Below, piece by piece: positions 34,150-44,023 of a stretch of 51,951 nt of DNA. Within the stretch, counting starts at the first letter, position 1, and each line of letters opens with the position of its first letter. The position numbers and the translations under genes were made by a program. The notes under the pieces were generated by a model. It was not told the origin of the DNA and ran no database searches. It saw nothing but the letters and a program-made list of their open reading frames with translations. Source of the DNA: Lachnospiraceae bacterium (lineage in GTDB: Bacteria > Bacillota > Clostridia > Lachnospirales > Lachnospiraceae); assembly GCA_009911035.1 (NCBI GenBank), contig QXWO01000044.1, positions 1 through 51,951 of the forward strand. The letters run 5' to 3'.

Positions 34150-34536
34150 TTACAGCTTATCTGTTCCCTGTCCTTCCTCCAGCCTTTTCCTGTACTCTTT
34201 TGGATCATCCATTAAATCCACCATCGTTCTAAATGCCTGCATTGCCATCTTTTCCTTGTTGCAGGTCCGGGAATTTTTGCCCGTGTCTTTGATAAGATTA
34301 TACCGGTTCATCTGCCACACATACAAATCACACAGAGAATAACCGCACACTTTCAATTCATCCAGAAACGTGTGATGCTCAATATAATAAATCAGTTCCT
34401 TATAAATTGGTTTCCGGGACAAAATATCCATCCAAAGCTCATCCGACCACTGCGCCGGAAGTTCTGCATAATTGCAGATATCATAAAAAGCCTGACAAAC
34501 CTTCACTTTTGTAGCGTCATATAAAATCCCCTGCAT
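34150..34536 (-). CDS. Hypothetical protein, 128 residues
   Basis: A soluble protein with several Tyr- and Trp-containing helices (QAFYDICNYAELPAQWSDELWMDIL, in part) and a Lys/Glu-rich end. I do not recognise a family. The start at 34536 has AAGGAAG 7 nt upstream; an earlier in-frame ATG at 34569 lacks one. The short gap to the DUF1700-like gene downstream suggests one transcript. Composition is like the neighbours. Confidence 0.6.
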   Translation of the reverse strand: MQGILYDATKVKVCQAFYDICNYAELPAQWSDELWMDILSRKPIYKELIYYIEHHTFLDELKVCGYSLCDLYVWQMNRYNLIKDTGKNSRTCNKEKMAMQAFRTMVDLMDDPKEYRKRLEEGQGTDKL

Positions 34537-34578
34537 AGGACCACTTCCTTTTTTATCTTTATCTTTCAATTATACAAC

Positions 34579-34606
34579 AAAAAGCAGATATTTCTATCTA
34601 CTTTTT
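34579..34606 (-). terminator. Terminator of the cardiolipin synthase gene
   Basis: A 12-bp stem (AAAAAG.AGATA and its partner) with a 4-nt loop, with a U-run on the 3' side in both directions; placed about 55 nt after the cardiolipin synthase stop. Confidence 0.65.
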
Positions 34607-34660
34607 TACAAACGCTGTTTTGTTTTATACAATGCAAAGATAAGCCTCCCAATTTTCCCC

Positions 34661-36208
34661 CTACAGCAAAGGCGCCAGCAGCCTTGACACTCTCCCTACT
34701 GCCTTTTGATAAAGAGGAATTTTTTTATAATAATCAAAATCCACCTCCCGGCACTTAAGGAGGGTATCCTGAAAGTCCTTTTCAATTTTAGCGATCACTG
34801 AATTGTCATAGAAGTAAACGCCGCATTCAAAATGATGGTAAAAACTCCTGTAATCCAGATTGATGGTGCCAACGGTGGCGCACATATCATCGGAGACGAA
34901 AACTTTCGCGTGGACAAATCCGGGCATATACTCATACACCCTGATACCTGCCCCTAAAAGCTCCGGGTAAAAGGTCCTTGCAATATAATAGACAACCTTT
35001 TTATCCGGGATATAGGGGAGGATCATGGAGACCTCCACTCCCCTGCGGGCAGCGTAGCGCATGGTATCCAGAAATTCCCGGTCCACAATGAAATACGGTG
35101 TCATGATATGCACATACCGGGCAGCTCCGTCAATCATGGATTCATAGACGGTCTTTCCCACTTCCGCGCTTCTTGTAGGCGTCTCCCCGTAAGGAATCAC
35201 ATACCCGTCATGATAAAGGGGCGTCTCAAATACAATATTTTTCAAATATTTCTTGTAATTTTCCTCCCCTTTTTCCGATACATTCCACATTTGCAGATAC
35301 ATTACGGTAAAACTTCTCACCGCATCCCCGGTAATTTTAACGGACACATCTTTCCAGTGACCGAACCGCTCCACCTCATTGATGTATTCGTCCGCCAGGT
35401 TCACACCCCCTGTAAAGGCTACCTTCCCGTCAATCACCACAATTTTCCTGTGATCCCGGTTATTCTGGGTGGTGGATAAAAAGGGCACAATAGGCGCAAA
35501 CATCTTGGCCTTTATGCCATACTGTCTCAATTCCCGGGGATATTGGTAAGGAAGAAGCATAATGGAACACATACCGTCATACATGACCCGCACTTCCACC
35601 CCTTCTTTTACCTTTTCCTTTAAAATATCCAGCACAGTGTTCCACATTTTCCCACGCTCGATGATAAAGTATTCCAAAAAGATATACTTCTGTGCTTTTT
35701 TCAATTCCAGACACAAATCCGCAAATTTATCTTCTCCCAAAGGATAATAAACCGCGCTGGTACTGTGATATGCAGGAAATCCTGCATTATTTTCCATATA
35801 AAATGCAAATCCCTGAAAAGCCTCCGGGCACCCGCCTATGGCTTCGTTGGTCATGTCATCGGAAAAGAGCATTCCTTCCGTCTCTTTTATGCGCCTGCCC
35901 AGCTTGGCTTTCAGGCCGATCCCCCCGAAGTTTCCCATAACAAACACATAAATCAGCGCCCCCAGCACCGGGAACAGACAGATTGGAATAATCCAGCTCA
36001 ATTTAAATTCCGCAGGCTCGTCCCTGTTTATAATGAAAATAATCAAAAGGGCTCCCAGAACATACATACTTTCCCAAATGTACGGATAATAAGTCCGCAG
36101 TTCAAAAAAGCTGCCCAGAAGCGCCAGTATTTGCAGCAGCACCATCAATATGATGATCAGTGTGCGTCCAAATATGATTTTAAATAAACAGTCCAGAAAT
36201 CTTTTCAT
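34661..36208 (-). CDS. cls: Cardiolipin synthase (phospholipase D family)
   Basis: A 515-residue membrane enzyme joining two phosphatidylglycerols into cardiolipin. Two N-terminal membrane helices (about 10-35 and 45-62, plus a third near 70-92) are followed by two PLD-type catalytic domains. The first HKD motif is degenerate in spelling but functional in form, DHRKIVVIDG near 252; the second is VHAKVFVSDD near 430. Length is typical. The ATG at 36208 is chosen: GAGGTGG lies just before it, and the longer reading begins with GTG inside that site. The pyridoxamine kinase gene ends only about 15 bp upstream, so the two may share a transcript. Confidence 0.94.
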   Translation of the reverse strand: MKRFLDCLFKIIFGRTLIIILMVLLQILALLGSFFELRTYYPYIWESMYVLGALLIIFIINRDEPAEFKLSWIIPICLFPVLGALIYVFVMGNFGGIGLKAKLGRRIKETEGMLFSDDMTNEAIGGCPEAFQGFAFYMENNAGFPAYHSTSAVYYPLGEDKFADLCLELKKAQKYIFLEYFIIERGKMWNTVLDILKEKVKEGVEVRVMYDGMCSIMLLPYQYPRELRQYGIKAKMFAPIVPFLSTTQNNRDHRKIVVIDGKVAFTGGVNLADEYINEVERFGHWKDVSVKITGDAVRSFTVMYLQMWNVSEKGEENYKKYLKNIVFETPLYHDGYVIPYGETPTRSAEVGKTVYESMIDGAARYVHIMTPYFIVDREFLDTMRYAARRGVEVSMILPYIPDKKVVYYIARTFYPELLGAGIRVYEYMPGFVHAKVFVSDDMCATVGTINLDYRSFYHHFECGVYFYDNSVIAKIEKDFQDTLLKCREVDFDYYKKIPLYQKAVGRVSRLLAPLL

Positions 36209-36222
36209 ATCCACCTCTAATT

Positions 36223-37053
36223 TTATGTCCTTAACAGGTGCAATATCTCCTCAAAACACACTCCATTCTTTTGTTCAATTCCCATTTCCATGGATTTTAC
36301 CATACATTTCTTGATAAATAAAGATGCTTTCCTCACCGATTTAACAAAAGGTACGCCATTGACCGCATCCGCCGCAATGACCGCCGCAAACAAATCCCCC
36401 GTTCCACATCTCTCCGTGCCGGCCCTGTGGGTGCGGATCAAGGACGGTTCCTCCTCTTTCTGATACATATAGTTTGCTATAAATTCCCCCTGGGGTATAC
36501 CTGTAATCACAATCTTATCCGGTCCCATCCCGTGAAGTTTCTCCGCCATAGCCAGAAGTTCTGCCTTTTTCCATCCCCGCTCCCTGTAAGGCGTGTCCGT
36601 CAGCTTACAGCATTCCGTCAGATTGGGAGTGATAATGTCCGCCATGGACACGAGCCTGCGCATTTCTGTGCACATCTCTTCCGTATACGTCCCGGCGATC
36701 TTCCCGTGGTCCCCCATCACAGGGTCAATGACCACGATCGTGTCTTTTCTGCAAAATTCCCTGATAAACGCCTCCACGATGCCAATCTGTTCCTTTGACC
36801 CAAGAAATCCCGACATGATCCCGTCAAACTGCAAATCCAGCTTCTTCCACATGGCAAGATAATCCGGCAGCTTCTCCGTGTAATCATCAAAAAAATACTC
36901 CGCATATCCGGTATGATTGGACAAAACAGACGTAGGCACCGGGCAGCACTGCACCTTCATATGGGAGATCACCGGAATGGCCACCGTCAGCGCACATCTC
37001 CCAAAACCAGTCAAATCATTGATTGCCGCAATCTTCTTCTGCCCTGCCGCCAT
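36223..37053 (-). CDS. Pyridoxamine/pyridoxal kinase
   Basis: A 276-residue ribokinase-fold kinase. NDLTGFGRCALTVAIPVIS at the N-terminus and the anion-hole motif RCGTGDLFAA near 225-234 (with the catalytic Asp) are diagnostic. VVIDPVMGDHG near 110 and ITPNLTE near 140 match the PdxY-like branch, which phosphorylates pyridoxal or pyridoxamine to feed PLP. ThiD-like pyrimidine kinases are the main alternative, but the PdxY-type spelling fits better. GGAGG lies 10 nt before the start. It is followed by cls, without an obvious shared function. Confidence 0.88.
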   Translation of the reverse strand: MAAGQKKIAAINDLTGFGRCALTVAIPVISHMKVQCCPVPTSVLSNHTGYAEYFFDDYTEKLPDYLAMWKKLDLQFDGIMSGFLGSKEQIGIVEAFIREFCRKDTIVVIDPVMGDHGKIAGTYTEEMCTEMRRLVSMADIITPNLTECCKLTDTPYRERGWKKAELLAMAEKLHGMGPDKIVITGIPQGEFIANYMYQKEEEPSLIRTHRAGTERCGTGDLFAAVIAADAVNGVPFVKSVRKASLFIKKCMVKSMEMGIEQKNGVCFEEILHLLRT

Positions 37054-37138
37054 ACTCCTGCATCCTCCATCCTTTTTTTGCCATAGGTCTGCCTGTCCCC
37101 CAAGTATAATACTCTTTTTCTATTTCTGCAAACATTTC

Positions 37139-38653
37139 TCAAATTTCCCGTACCCTTTTCCTGTAACTGCCCGGGGTCTCCCGGTAAATTTTCATAAAAG
37201 CCGCATTAAACATCCTGATATCCCCAAATCCCACTTTTTCCGCAATTTCATAGGTCTTTTTATCCGTGGAGATCAGCATGGGAACGGCATGTTCTATGCG
37301 GACCCGGTTCACATAGTCTTTGAAATTTTCCCCTGTGTTTTTCTTAAAGAAGCTGCTGAAATAATAGGGATTCATATGGATCTCCTCTGCAAGCACGTTA
37401 AGAGAAAGATTTTCCATATAGTGTTTTTCTATATAATCCTTTGCTTTCAAAATATCCTTTTTGTCACTGTTTATGGCTGCTGCCTTGATGGTATCCAGAT
37501 ATCCGGCAAACTCCTGTTCAAAAAGTGCTTCCATTTCCCCAAACCGTCCGCACTTCCGGCTCTTTTCAAGCAATTCCTTCATTTCCAGCTTTCGTCCCGG
37601 CAGCGCAAAAGCTTCGCACCTTTCTTCCAGGAAACGGGCCGCTGTACAGAAATAGAAGCAGGCGTCCTCCTTCTTCCCTTCCGCCAGGCGCAGTACAAGC
37701 TTCCCATATTGACCGGAGATTTCTTTCATGTCTGCTTCATTTTGGGCTACAATGGCCTCGAAAAGTTTCTGACGCAGTTCCCCCAGCAGGCCGCTGTCCC
37801 CTCTCCCGGCAAATACTTTATCATGGAGACCGATGACCGGAACCGGTATTTTATCTGCAAAAAACAAATAACCGCTCCTTGCAAGGCACTGCTGGAACAT
37901 CCCCGGTATCTGGCTCATGGCGCTGACCATGTCCCCAATCACAAAAAAGGTGGTATGACCTGTAACTTGCAGAGATTCCGCCCAGATACTTTCCACCTCT
38001 GTACAAATCTTTCCACAGGCCGATTCTTTTAAAATCAAGGCAATCTTTTCGTTTTTCTGGAATACGATCCCTTTCCCTGTTTCGTTTAAGTATTCTTCCA
38101 GAAAGCTGAACAGGGAAAAGTGGATCAGCTTCCTGATCTGGTCGTCCTCCTCTTTATTATATACAATATCGGCATAAACAGGCACATAGCCCGCCTCCTT
38201 GTTTTTTACCAGCATTTCATAATTAATGCCGGAGTCTGCCGTATTTTCTTTCACCTCTACCCGCTCTGCTGCTTCCTCACCGATCACCATATAGATGCTC
38301 TTTTCAATTGCCCGCAGCAGTTCTTCCCTTATGACAGGTTTCAGCAGGTAGGCAGCGGCACCATATTCCAGTGCCGCCTTGGCATATTCAAAGTCCTGAA
38401 ACCCGCTGATGAATATGACCGCTGCCCCGTTGCCCATGGCCCGGCACTCCTTTAATATCTCCACCCCGGACAGTCCGGGCATGGAAATATCCAAAAGCGC
38501 AATCTCCGGCCGTTCCCGCACAATAGCTTCCAGCGCACTCCTTCCGTCCCCATACTCTCCGATTATCTCAATTCCCAGCGTTTTCCAGTCAAGAAGCCTG
38601 CGGATCCCCCTTGTGATCACAGGTTCATCGTCTGCCAGTATCATCCGAATCAT
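37139..38653 (-). CDS. yesN: YesN-type response regulator (receiver plus AraC DNA-binding domain)
   Basis: A 504-residue regulator. The receiver domain (1 to about 120) has ILADDEP and the phosphorylated Asp in LLDISMPG near 55. A long middle part follows, and the C-terminal AraC-type double helix-turn-helix (about 400-504) contains NVLAEEIHMNPYYFSSFFKK and EIAEKVGFGDIRMFNAAF. It is the partner of the YesM kinase encoded 17 bp upstream. Such pairs switch on the neighbouring sugar ABC importer and glycosidase genes when extracellular sugar is sensed. The start has GGGGG 5 nt upstream. Confidence 0.94.
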   Translation of the reverse strand: MIRMILADDEPVITRGIRRLLDWKTLGIEIIGEYGDGRSALEAIVRERPEIALLDISMPGLSGVEILKECRAMGNGAAVIFISGFQDFEYAKAALEYGAAAYLLKPVIREELLRAIEKSIYMVIGEEAAERVEVKENTADSGINYEMLVKNKEAGYVPVYADIVYNKEEDDQIRKLIHFSLFSFLEEYLNETGKGIVFQKNEKIALILKESACGKICTEVESIWAESLQVTGHTTFFVIGDMVSAMSQIPGMFQQCLARSGYLFFADKIPVPVIGLHDKVFAGRGDSGLLGELRQKLFEAIVAQNEADMKEISGQYGKLVLRLAEGKKEDACFYFCTAARFLEERCEAFALPGRKLEMKELLEKSRKCGRFGEMEALFEQEFAGYLDTIKAAAINSDKKDILKAKDYIEKHYMENLSLNVLAEEIHMNPYYFSSFFKKNTGENFKDYVNRVRIEHAVPMLISTDKKTYEIAEKVGFGDIRMFNAAFMKIYRETPGSYRKRVREI

Positions 38654-38670
38654 ATCTGCCCCCTATCTTT

Positions 38671-40521
38671 TCATTCCATCACATCCCCTGCCCAGCCGCT
38701 GTCCTCATTTCTTTGCAGGGGAAGCAGTATCCGAACCATGGTTCCCACCGCCTGAGTGCTTGTAATGCGTATTCCATATTCTTCCCCATACAGGAAACGT
38801 ATTCTGTCATGCACGTTTTTAAGTCCGATACTCTGCCAATTGTATTCATTCTTTATACCCGGCTCATCGCTCTCGAAAAGCCACAGAATCTTGGTTATCT
38901 CTTCCCCGTCCATGCCCACGCCGTTATCCATCACGGAAATTTCTAGCTGCCTGTCCTTAACCGCTGTCTCAATCATGATGCAACCTTTGCCTTTTTTAGG
39001 CTTGATTCCATGGACATAGGCATTTTCCACAATGGGCTGTAAAATCAGCTTGGGAACCTGTATCTTAGACCCTCCCCGGGCCTTCACCATTAGCTGCACC
39101 TTTCCGCTGATTCTACAATTCAGCAGATAGATATATTTACTAACAATATCAATTTCCTTTTCAAGGGGCACCATGTCCTGCATGGGGCCAATCAGATAAT
39201 GTATCTGCTCCGAAAGAGCCTCTATCATCTCCGGCACCCGCTCCCCGCCCTGATCTTCCAGCGCCGTCATTCGGATAATCTCCAGCGTATTGTATAAAAA
39301 GTGCGGGTAAATCTGGGATTTCAGTGCGGTAAGCTCCGCCTCATTCTGCTTGATCTGGGCCACATAGGACTGATTGATATAGGTTTTAAGGGCACTGCTC
39401 ATCTGATTAAAACGTTTGGAAAGGACACCGATCTCATCCTTAGAGCGGATAGGCAGTTCAATGTCAAAGTATCCGGTTTCCACCATAGACATCTGCTCCA
39501 TCATCTCACGCATGGGACGGGTAAGCCGCAGGGAAAAGTAAAAAGCCCCGGCTAAAAGGGCAAGCGCCGACACTGCCACAAAAAAGTACATCATCTGCTG
39601 CATCCGCCTGATATCACCAAACGCCGTCTCCTGATCCAGGGATACGATCACTGACAGCCCATAAGCGTTTTGGGGTGTGCGGATAATAAGTCTGTCCTTT
39701 TGTGCACCCAGATCCTGTATTTCCCCCGCCACATTCTGCCCGGTCAATTCCTCTAAACTGCTGTAAAAGCAGTCATTTTTTTCGTTGACCACATAAAAGA
39801 CCTCGTTCCCGGTAAATGCCACACTGCGGAAAATCCGTTCCAGTTTCTTCAAATCCACATCAATAAAAATCGTTCCCACGTAAGGCGTATTGCCCACCGT
39901 CCCCCGAAGGTCAAAATAATTCCGAGCAGCCGTAAAGACCATTTCCGGCGTCCCGTAGAAATAAGCAGTGGTATGGGGCGGTGCAAGAATCAGGTTCTTT
40001 GCCGTTTTATCGATTTCTTCATAAGCTACATTCTTTTCAAAAAGCTCCGGGTCCAGGAAAAAAGTATTATATACGCTGTAGTGAAAGGACTGCTTTTCCC
40101 CATGACTGTCCTGTGCAATTACATGGACGCCGCTGATATAAGCGTCCACACTCTGGATATACTGCAGAAACTGCCCCATATCCCTTTTCCGCTCCTCCTC
40201 CATGGTGTCCGGCTCATACCCTTCCCCATACAAAATCTGCCTGAAACGGTCAAAGGACAAATAGCTTCCCCAGACATCGTGGGTGCCGAAATTATAAAAA
40301 TACGGCATTTTAGATATGGTATTATAAGAGTCCAGCATGGATTCCATACTGGACGCCACATATCCGGCGGCCTGCTCATACTGTCCACGCAGAGCCGAAG
40401 AGTAATCCTTGATCATCTTATTGGCAATAAAAGTCGCCAGCACCGCCATAGGCAAAAGCCCCAACAATATAATTGTCAGGGCAAATTTCTGGTAGAGGCT
40501 GAAGCCTTTCAAATCTTTCAA
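38671..40521 (-). CDS. yesM: YesM-type sensor histidine kinase
   Basis: A 616-residue membrane kinase. A first membrane helix (about 13-35), an extracellular sensor region (about 36-300), and a second helix (about 303-325) lead into HAMP (about 328-380), a His-kinase domain with the phospho-acceptor His in YPHFLYNTLEIIR near 415, and a GHKL ATPase with LQPIVENAYVHG and DNGVGM. The start is unusual: no ATG is available, and TTG codons at 40521 and 40512 are both possible. The second is better spaced from the AAGGA upstream. It stands between the permease and YesN genes and probably senses an oligosaccharide. Confidence 0.93.
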   Translation of the reverse strand: MKDLKGFSLYQKFALTIILLGLLPMAVLATFIANKMIKDYSSALRGQYEQAAGYVASSMESMLDSYNTISKMPYFYNFGTHDVWGSYLSFDRFRQILYGEGYEPDTMEEERKRDMGQFLQYIQSVDAYISGVHVIAQDSHGEKQSFHYSVYNTFFLDPELFEKNVAYEEIDKTAKNLILAPPHTTAYFYGTPEMVFTAARNYFDLRGTVGNTPYVGTIFIDVDLKKLERIFRSVAFTGNEVFYVVNEKNDCFYSSLEELTGQNVAGEIQDLGAQKDRLIIRTPQNAYGLSVIVSLDQETAFGDIRRMQQMMYFFVAVSALALLAGAFYFSLRLTRPMREMMEQMSMVETGYFDIELPIRSKDEIGVLSKRFNQMSSALKTYINQSYVAQIKQNEAELTALKSQIYPHFLYNTLEIIRMTALEDQGGERVPEMIEALSEQIHYLIGPMQDMVPLEKEIDIVSKYIYLLNCRISGKVQLMVKARGGSKIQVPKLILQPIVENAYVHGIKPKKGKGCIMIETAVKDRQLEISVMDNGVGMDGEEITKILWLFESDEPGIKNEYNWQSIGLKNVHDRIRFLYGEEYGIRITSTQAVGTMVRILLPLQRNEDSGWAGDVME

Positions 40522-40592
40522 ATCCTTCTATCTTCCTTTCCGCCGTCTGCTTATTTCCTTCCCAGCATAGCAAATTTATGACGAAAACACAA

Positions 40593-41432
40593 TCAGCCTT
40601 TGGCAGCTCCCGCCGTGATTCCTTTTACGAAATATTTCTGGAACATGCAGAAGATAATCAGTGCCGGAACAATGGAAATAACGGTTCCTGCAAATACAAT
40701 ATCCCATCTTGCCGTATACTGGCCAACAAATCCTGCTATCTCTACCGTAATCGTTTTGGCCTTTCCGCTGGGAAGCACCAGATAAGGCATCAGATAGTCA
40801 TTCCAGATACCAAGGCCGTTCAAAATGACCATGGAACCCGTACAGGGCCCAAGCAGAGGGAATGTCACCTTCCAGAATGTCTGGAACGGGGTACAGCCGT
40901 CAATCATGGCCGCCTCCTCTATCTCCAGGGGAATCCCTTTCAGAAAACTACAGTAAAGGAGGGTGCCGAAAGCAATGGAGCCTGCAATATAGCTGACAAT
41001 AGGCCCTGCCATGTTCCCGAACAGATGCAGCATTTTCATCTCCTTAAACAAAGGGAACATATACAGGTGAAAAGGAATCATCATCCCTGCCAGAAAATAG
41101 GTGTACGTCAGGGCGGTGGCGCGGCTCTGCCTTCTTTCAATGCCGTAAGCCGCCATGGGTACAATAAATACAATCAGTACTTCTGACACAACTGTCAGAA
41201 ATAGGGAATGTATAATTGCCGTCATGAAATCCGACTGGGCAAACAAATCCTTAAAGTTCTGTATGTACAGGCTCTTTGGAAAGCTTATAGGGCTTTTTAA
41301 AATATCGCCATTGCTCTTAAAGGCCGACATCAGTGCAAAGAATACCGGGTAAAGGAACAAAAATGCCAGAATCACTGTCACTGCAAACAGGACAAATGTG
41401 CTGGGTTTTACTTTTTTCTGTGCTTTCCTCAT
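40593..41432 (-). CDS. Sugar ABC transporter permease (MalG-type)
   Basis: A 279-residue inner-membrane permease of the CUT1 carbohydrate importer class with six helices. The EAA loop that docks the ATPase is read as EEAAMIDGCTPFQTFWKVTFPLL near 200. Its ATG overlaps the stop of the upstream permease gene by one base (TAATG), so the two are coupled. No ATPase gene is present in the locus; such importers usually share a MsmK/UgpC-type ATPase encoded elsewhere. Together with the binding lipoprotein it should import the oligosaccharide processed by the GH88 and GH43 enzymes. Confidence 0.93.
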   Translation of the reverse strand: MRKAQKKVKPSTFVLFAVTVILAFLFLYPVFFALMSAFKSNGDILKSPISFPKSLYIQNFKDLFAQSDFMTAIIHSLFLTVVSEVLIVFIVPMAAYGIERRQSRATALTYTYFLAGMMIPFHLYMFPLFKEMKMLHLFGNMAGPIVSYIAGSIAFGTLLYCSFLKGIPLEIEEAAMIDGCTPFQTFWKVTFPLLGPCTGSMVILNGLGIWNDYLMPYLVLPSGKAKTITVEIAGFVGQYTARWDIVFAGTVISIVPALIIFCMFQKYFVKGITAGAAKG

Positions 41433-42334
41433 TACATCTGCACCTCCCTGCTCCGCAAAAATTTCTGTTGTATGGTATTCAGCACAATAATGATAAACAG
41501 AAGCATAATGCCCACTGCCGTACCGAATCCCTGCCTTCCTTCGTTAAATCCGACTTTATAGAGCAGGTATACCAGCGTTTCCGATGTAAATCCCGGCCCT
41601 CCGTCTGTCATTACGTTAATCTGGTCAAAGACCTTCAGTCCGTTAATCAGCGACAGCGTAAAGTTAATGGTAAAAGCTCCTGATATCAAAGGAACTGTGA
41701 TGGACTTAAATCTCTGCCAGGGGCTTGCACCGTCAATCTGGGCCGCTTCAATCAGATCCTGGGATACGCTCTGTAAGGACGCCAGATAGATAATCATATA
41801 GTATCCCGCCCCTTTCCAGATTAAAACCACCCCAATCATTATAAGGGTCAGCGCGCTGTTCCCCAGCCAGTCCTGCTTCCATGCCTCAAGCCCCAGATTA
41901 TCGAGGACTGCGTTAAAAGTGCCGAAATTGTAATTGTACATAATTTTCCAGATAAACCCTGACACAATACCGCTGATCAGCACAGGGATATAAAATGCGC
42001 TTCTGAAAAAGTTCTTCCCCCACCTTACATTGTCCACAATCAGCGCAAGGGCCAGAGCTATGGAATTTTCAAAGATGGAAATGAACACTGTCAGGATAAT
42101 CGTGTTTTTCATGGCATTGCCGAAACGGTCGCTGGTGAAAATTTCCTTATAATTTGCAAGACCGATAAACTTAACGTTAGGGCTAATGCCGTCCCATGAT
42201 GTAAAGCTGTAATACACACTGGATACAGTCGGGACGATAATAAACAATGTAAATAACAGAAATGCCGGGGCGATAAACGCAAAGGCTGTCTTGTCAAACT
42301 TTTTCTTTTTCGCTGCTTTACTTGTAGAATTCAT
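41432..42334 (-). CDS. Sugar ABC transporter permease (MalF-type)
   Basis: A 300-residue permease with six helices after a Lys-rich N-terminus (STSKAAKKKKFDKTAF). The EAA motif EAAQIDGASPWQRFKSITVPLI is seen near 220. It forms the heterodimeric channel with the next gene product. The start at 42334 has GGAGG 6 nt upstream; the longer in-frame reading lacks a ribosome binding site. It lies 86 bp after the binding-protein gene in the same direction. Confidence 0.93.
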   Translation of the reverse strand: MNSTSKAAKKKKFDKTAFAFIAPAFLLFTLFIIVPTVSSVYYSFTSWDGISPNVKFIGLANYKEIFTSDRFGNAMKNTIILTVFISIFENSIALALALIVDNVRWGKNFFRSAFYIPVLISGIVSGFIWKIMYNYNFGTFNAVLDNLGLEAWKQDWLGNSALTLIMIGVVLIWKGAGYYMIIYLASLQSVSQDLIEAAQIDGASPWQRFKSITVPLISGAFTINFTLSLINGLKVFDQINVMTDGGPGFTSETLVYLLYKVGFNEGRQGFGTAVGIMLLFIIIVLNTIQQKFLRSREVQM

Positions 42335-42420
42335 AGAAACCCTCCATAATACCTGCTTTTGCGGGCAGAAAATCCCGAAACTGCTTTCACAGTCCGGGAT
42401 TTTGCTGGCCACACTGTTAT

Positions 42421-43836
42421 TTATTCAATTCCCACTCCGGTAATGGGATTAAAGCTCTGCATGCTTACCTGCCATGTTTTGTTCAGTTCTTCACAGGCGG
42501 AATCAATATCTCTGGTTCCCTGCAGCACTTCAATCAATGTCTTATAAGTAAAGTTTCTGAAGTCAGGAGGAAGCTCGTTCTCGCCAACTCTTCCGTTCCA
42601 CATGGGAGCAAGGTCATCTGCCGCTGCATTGGCATCAATTACTTCCTGGAATACGTCCATAACATCCAGGTCAGGAGTTTCCACAGTTGAGGGGATAGCG
42701 CTTAATGTCTCACAGTAAACTTTGTAGTTTTCCGGCTCATAGAAGAATTTGATGAAAGCTTCTGCTGCCGCTTTCTTGTCAGGGTCTTTTGCTGCTTCTG
42801 CACTAATGGCAAGACCGCCGATTCCACCGCCTCCTACCAGACGCATCTTTCCGTCCGGGCTGGGGATTGCGAACCATCCCATTTCAAATTCCGGGTCCGC
42901 CTGGGAAATCTGGGAAAACATATGTGTACCTGAATACATCATAGCCGCCATATCATTTACAAGGAAAGTTGTAATCTGCGCGTCAGGTGTGGACACCCAT
43001 CCTTCCTGTGCGTACTGCATAATGGTCTGGAGTTCTTCAAAGGCTGCCTTAAAGGTTTCGTCAGAAAAATCTTTGGTTCCTTCATAGCAGTGTTTGATAA
43101 AATCAGCATCTTTGCTCAGTACCTGGTCGTTATAAGCTTTATGGAACCAGAAGCCCATATGCCAGATATCCTGCCCGCCCACTACAAGGGGAGCCATATC
43201 TCCTTTGTCTGCAATAGCCTGGCACAATGCGATAAACTCATCATATGTAGCCGGTTCTGTCCAGCCGTTTTCATCAAAATAGGTTTTATTATAAATAATG
43301 CCATTGGTATTTTCTCCGCCAAGAGGCACTGTATATACTTTCCCGTCAAAGGCTGTGGTGGTTCTGAAAAGGGACACAATCTCGTCGGACAAAGGTTCCA
43401 GTTTTCCAGCCCGGACATACATAGCCGTGTCTCTCATTTCCATAACATCAGGGAATTCCCCAACGCTGTCCTTCGTCTTAATAAATTCACTGTAAGCGCC
43501 GCCATTTCCCGGCTCAATTGTGACAGTAATGTCAGGATATGCTTCATTAAATCTGTTCACGATTTCATTCATGGAGGACTTTGCCCCTTCATCGCCGTCT
43601 GCAAAGATAAAGGTCAACTCTGTAGGTGCGGAAACAATCCCGCCTGCGTCCTCTGCTGCCGCTTCTGTTTCGCCCTGGGTACTTTCCGCCTGAGCGTCAT
43701 CCGTCTGTGATTCCTGTGCTGTGTCTGTCTCTGCCCCGCTGTCTGCCGGAGCGGATTCTTCCTTGCCGCCGCATCCCGACAGCGTGGCAGCTATCATTGC
43801 ACTTGTCAATAAAACTGCTAATACCTTCTTTTTCAT
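42421..43836 (-). CDS. Extracellular sugar-binding lipoprotein of ABC importer
   Basis: A 471-residue lipoprotein: signal peptide KKKVLAVLLTSAMIAATLSG then lipobox Cys22, a Glu/Ala/Thr-rich linker (about 25-65), and a family 1 type solute-binding fold with GGIGGLAISAEAAKDPDKK and many Trp/Tyr residues. It captures an oligosaccharide outside the cell and passes it to the permeases encoded next. The start at 43836 has AGGAGG 9 nt upstream. A strong terminator just upstream separates it from the glycosidase genes, so it has its own promoter. Confidence 0.94.
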   Translation of the reverse strand: MKKKVLAVLLTSAMIAATLSGCGGKEESAPADSGAETDTAQESQTDDAQAESTQGETEAAAEDAGGIVSAPTELTFIFADGDEGAKSSMNEIVNRFNEAYPDITVTIEPGNGGAYSEFIKTKDSVGEFPDVMEMRDTAMYVRAGKLEPLSDEIVSLFRTTTAFDGKVYTVPLGGENTNGIIYNKTYFDENGWTEPATYDEFIALCQAIADKGDMAPLVVGGQDIWHMGFWFHKAYNDQVLSKDADFIKHCYEGTKDFSDETFKAAFEELQTIMQYAQEGWVSTPDAQITTFLVNDMAAMMYSGTHMFSQISQADPEFEMGWFAIPSPDGKMRLVGGGGIGGLAISAEAAKDPDKKAAAEAFIKFFYEPENYKVYCETLSAIPSTVETPDLDVMDVFQEVIDANAAADDLAPMWNGRVGENELPPDFRNFTYKTLIEVLQGTRDIDSACEELNKTWQVSMQSFNPITGVGIE

Positions 43837-43930
43837 AGCTCTATTCCTCCTGAAATTCTTCATTTCTTTTTCATTCCACTTCCGGCCGGCCTTCCGTTTC
43901 TGTAATTGTACTATACCAATTCTGAACAAT

Positions 43931-43970
43931 AAAAAAAATGCACTTTTTATAGTTCCAAGTGCATTTTTTT
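43931..43970 (-). terminator. Terminator between GH43 and the sugar-binding lipoprotein gene
   Basis: A perfect 13-bp stem (AAAAAATGCACTT and its complement) with an 11-nt loop and U-runs on both sides; 54 nt after the GH43 stop on minus. Confidence 0.85.
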
Positions 43971-44023
43971 AAGAACCTGCTTTATCACCGGCCAGAGCGT
44001 GTCCAGGATGCAGCGCTAAAAGT

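Noticed and set aside
36917-38032. A 371-codon open frame on plus opposite the kinase gene end and yesN
   Set aside because: Antisense to confident genes, no motifs, low-complexity His/Phe-rich composition.
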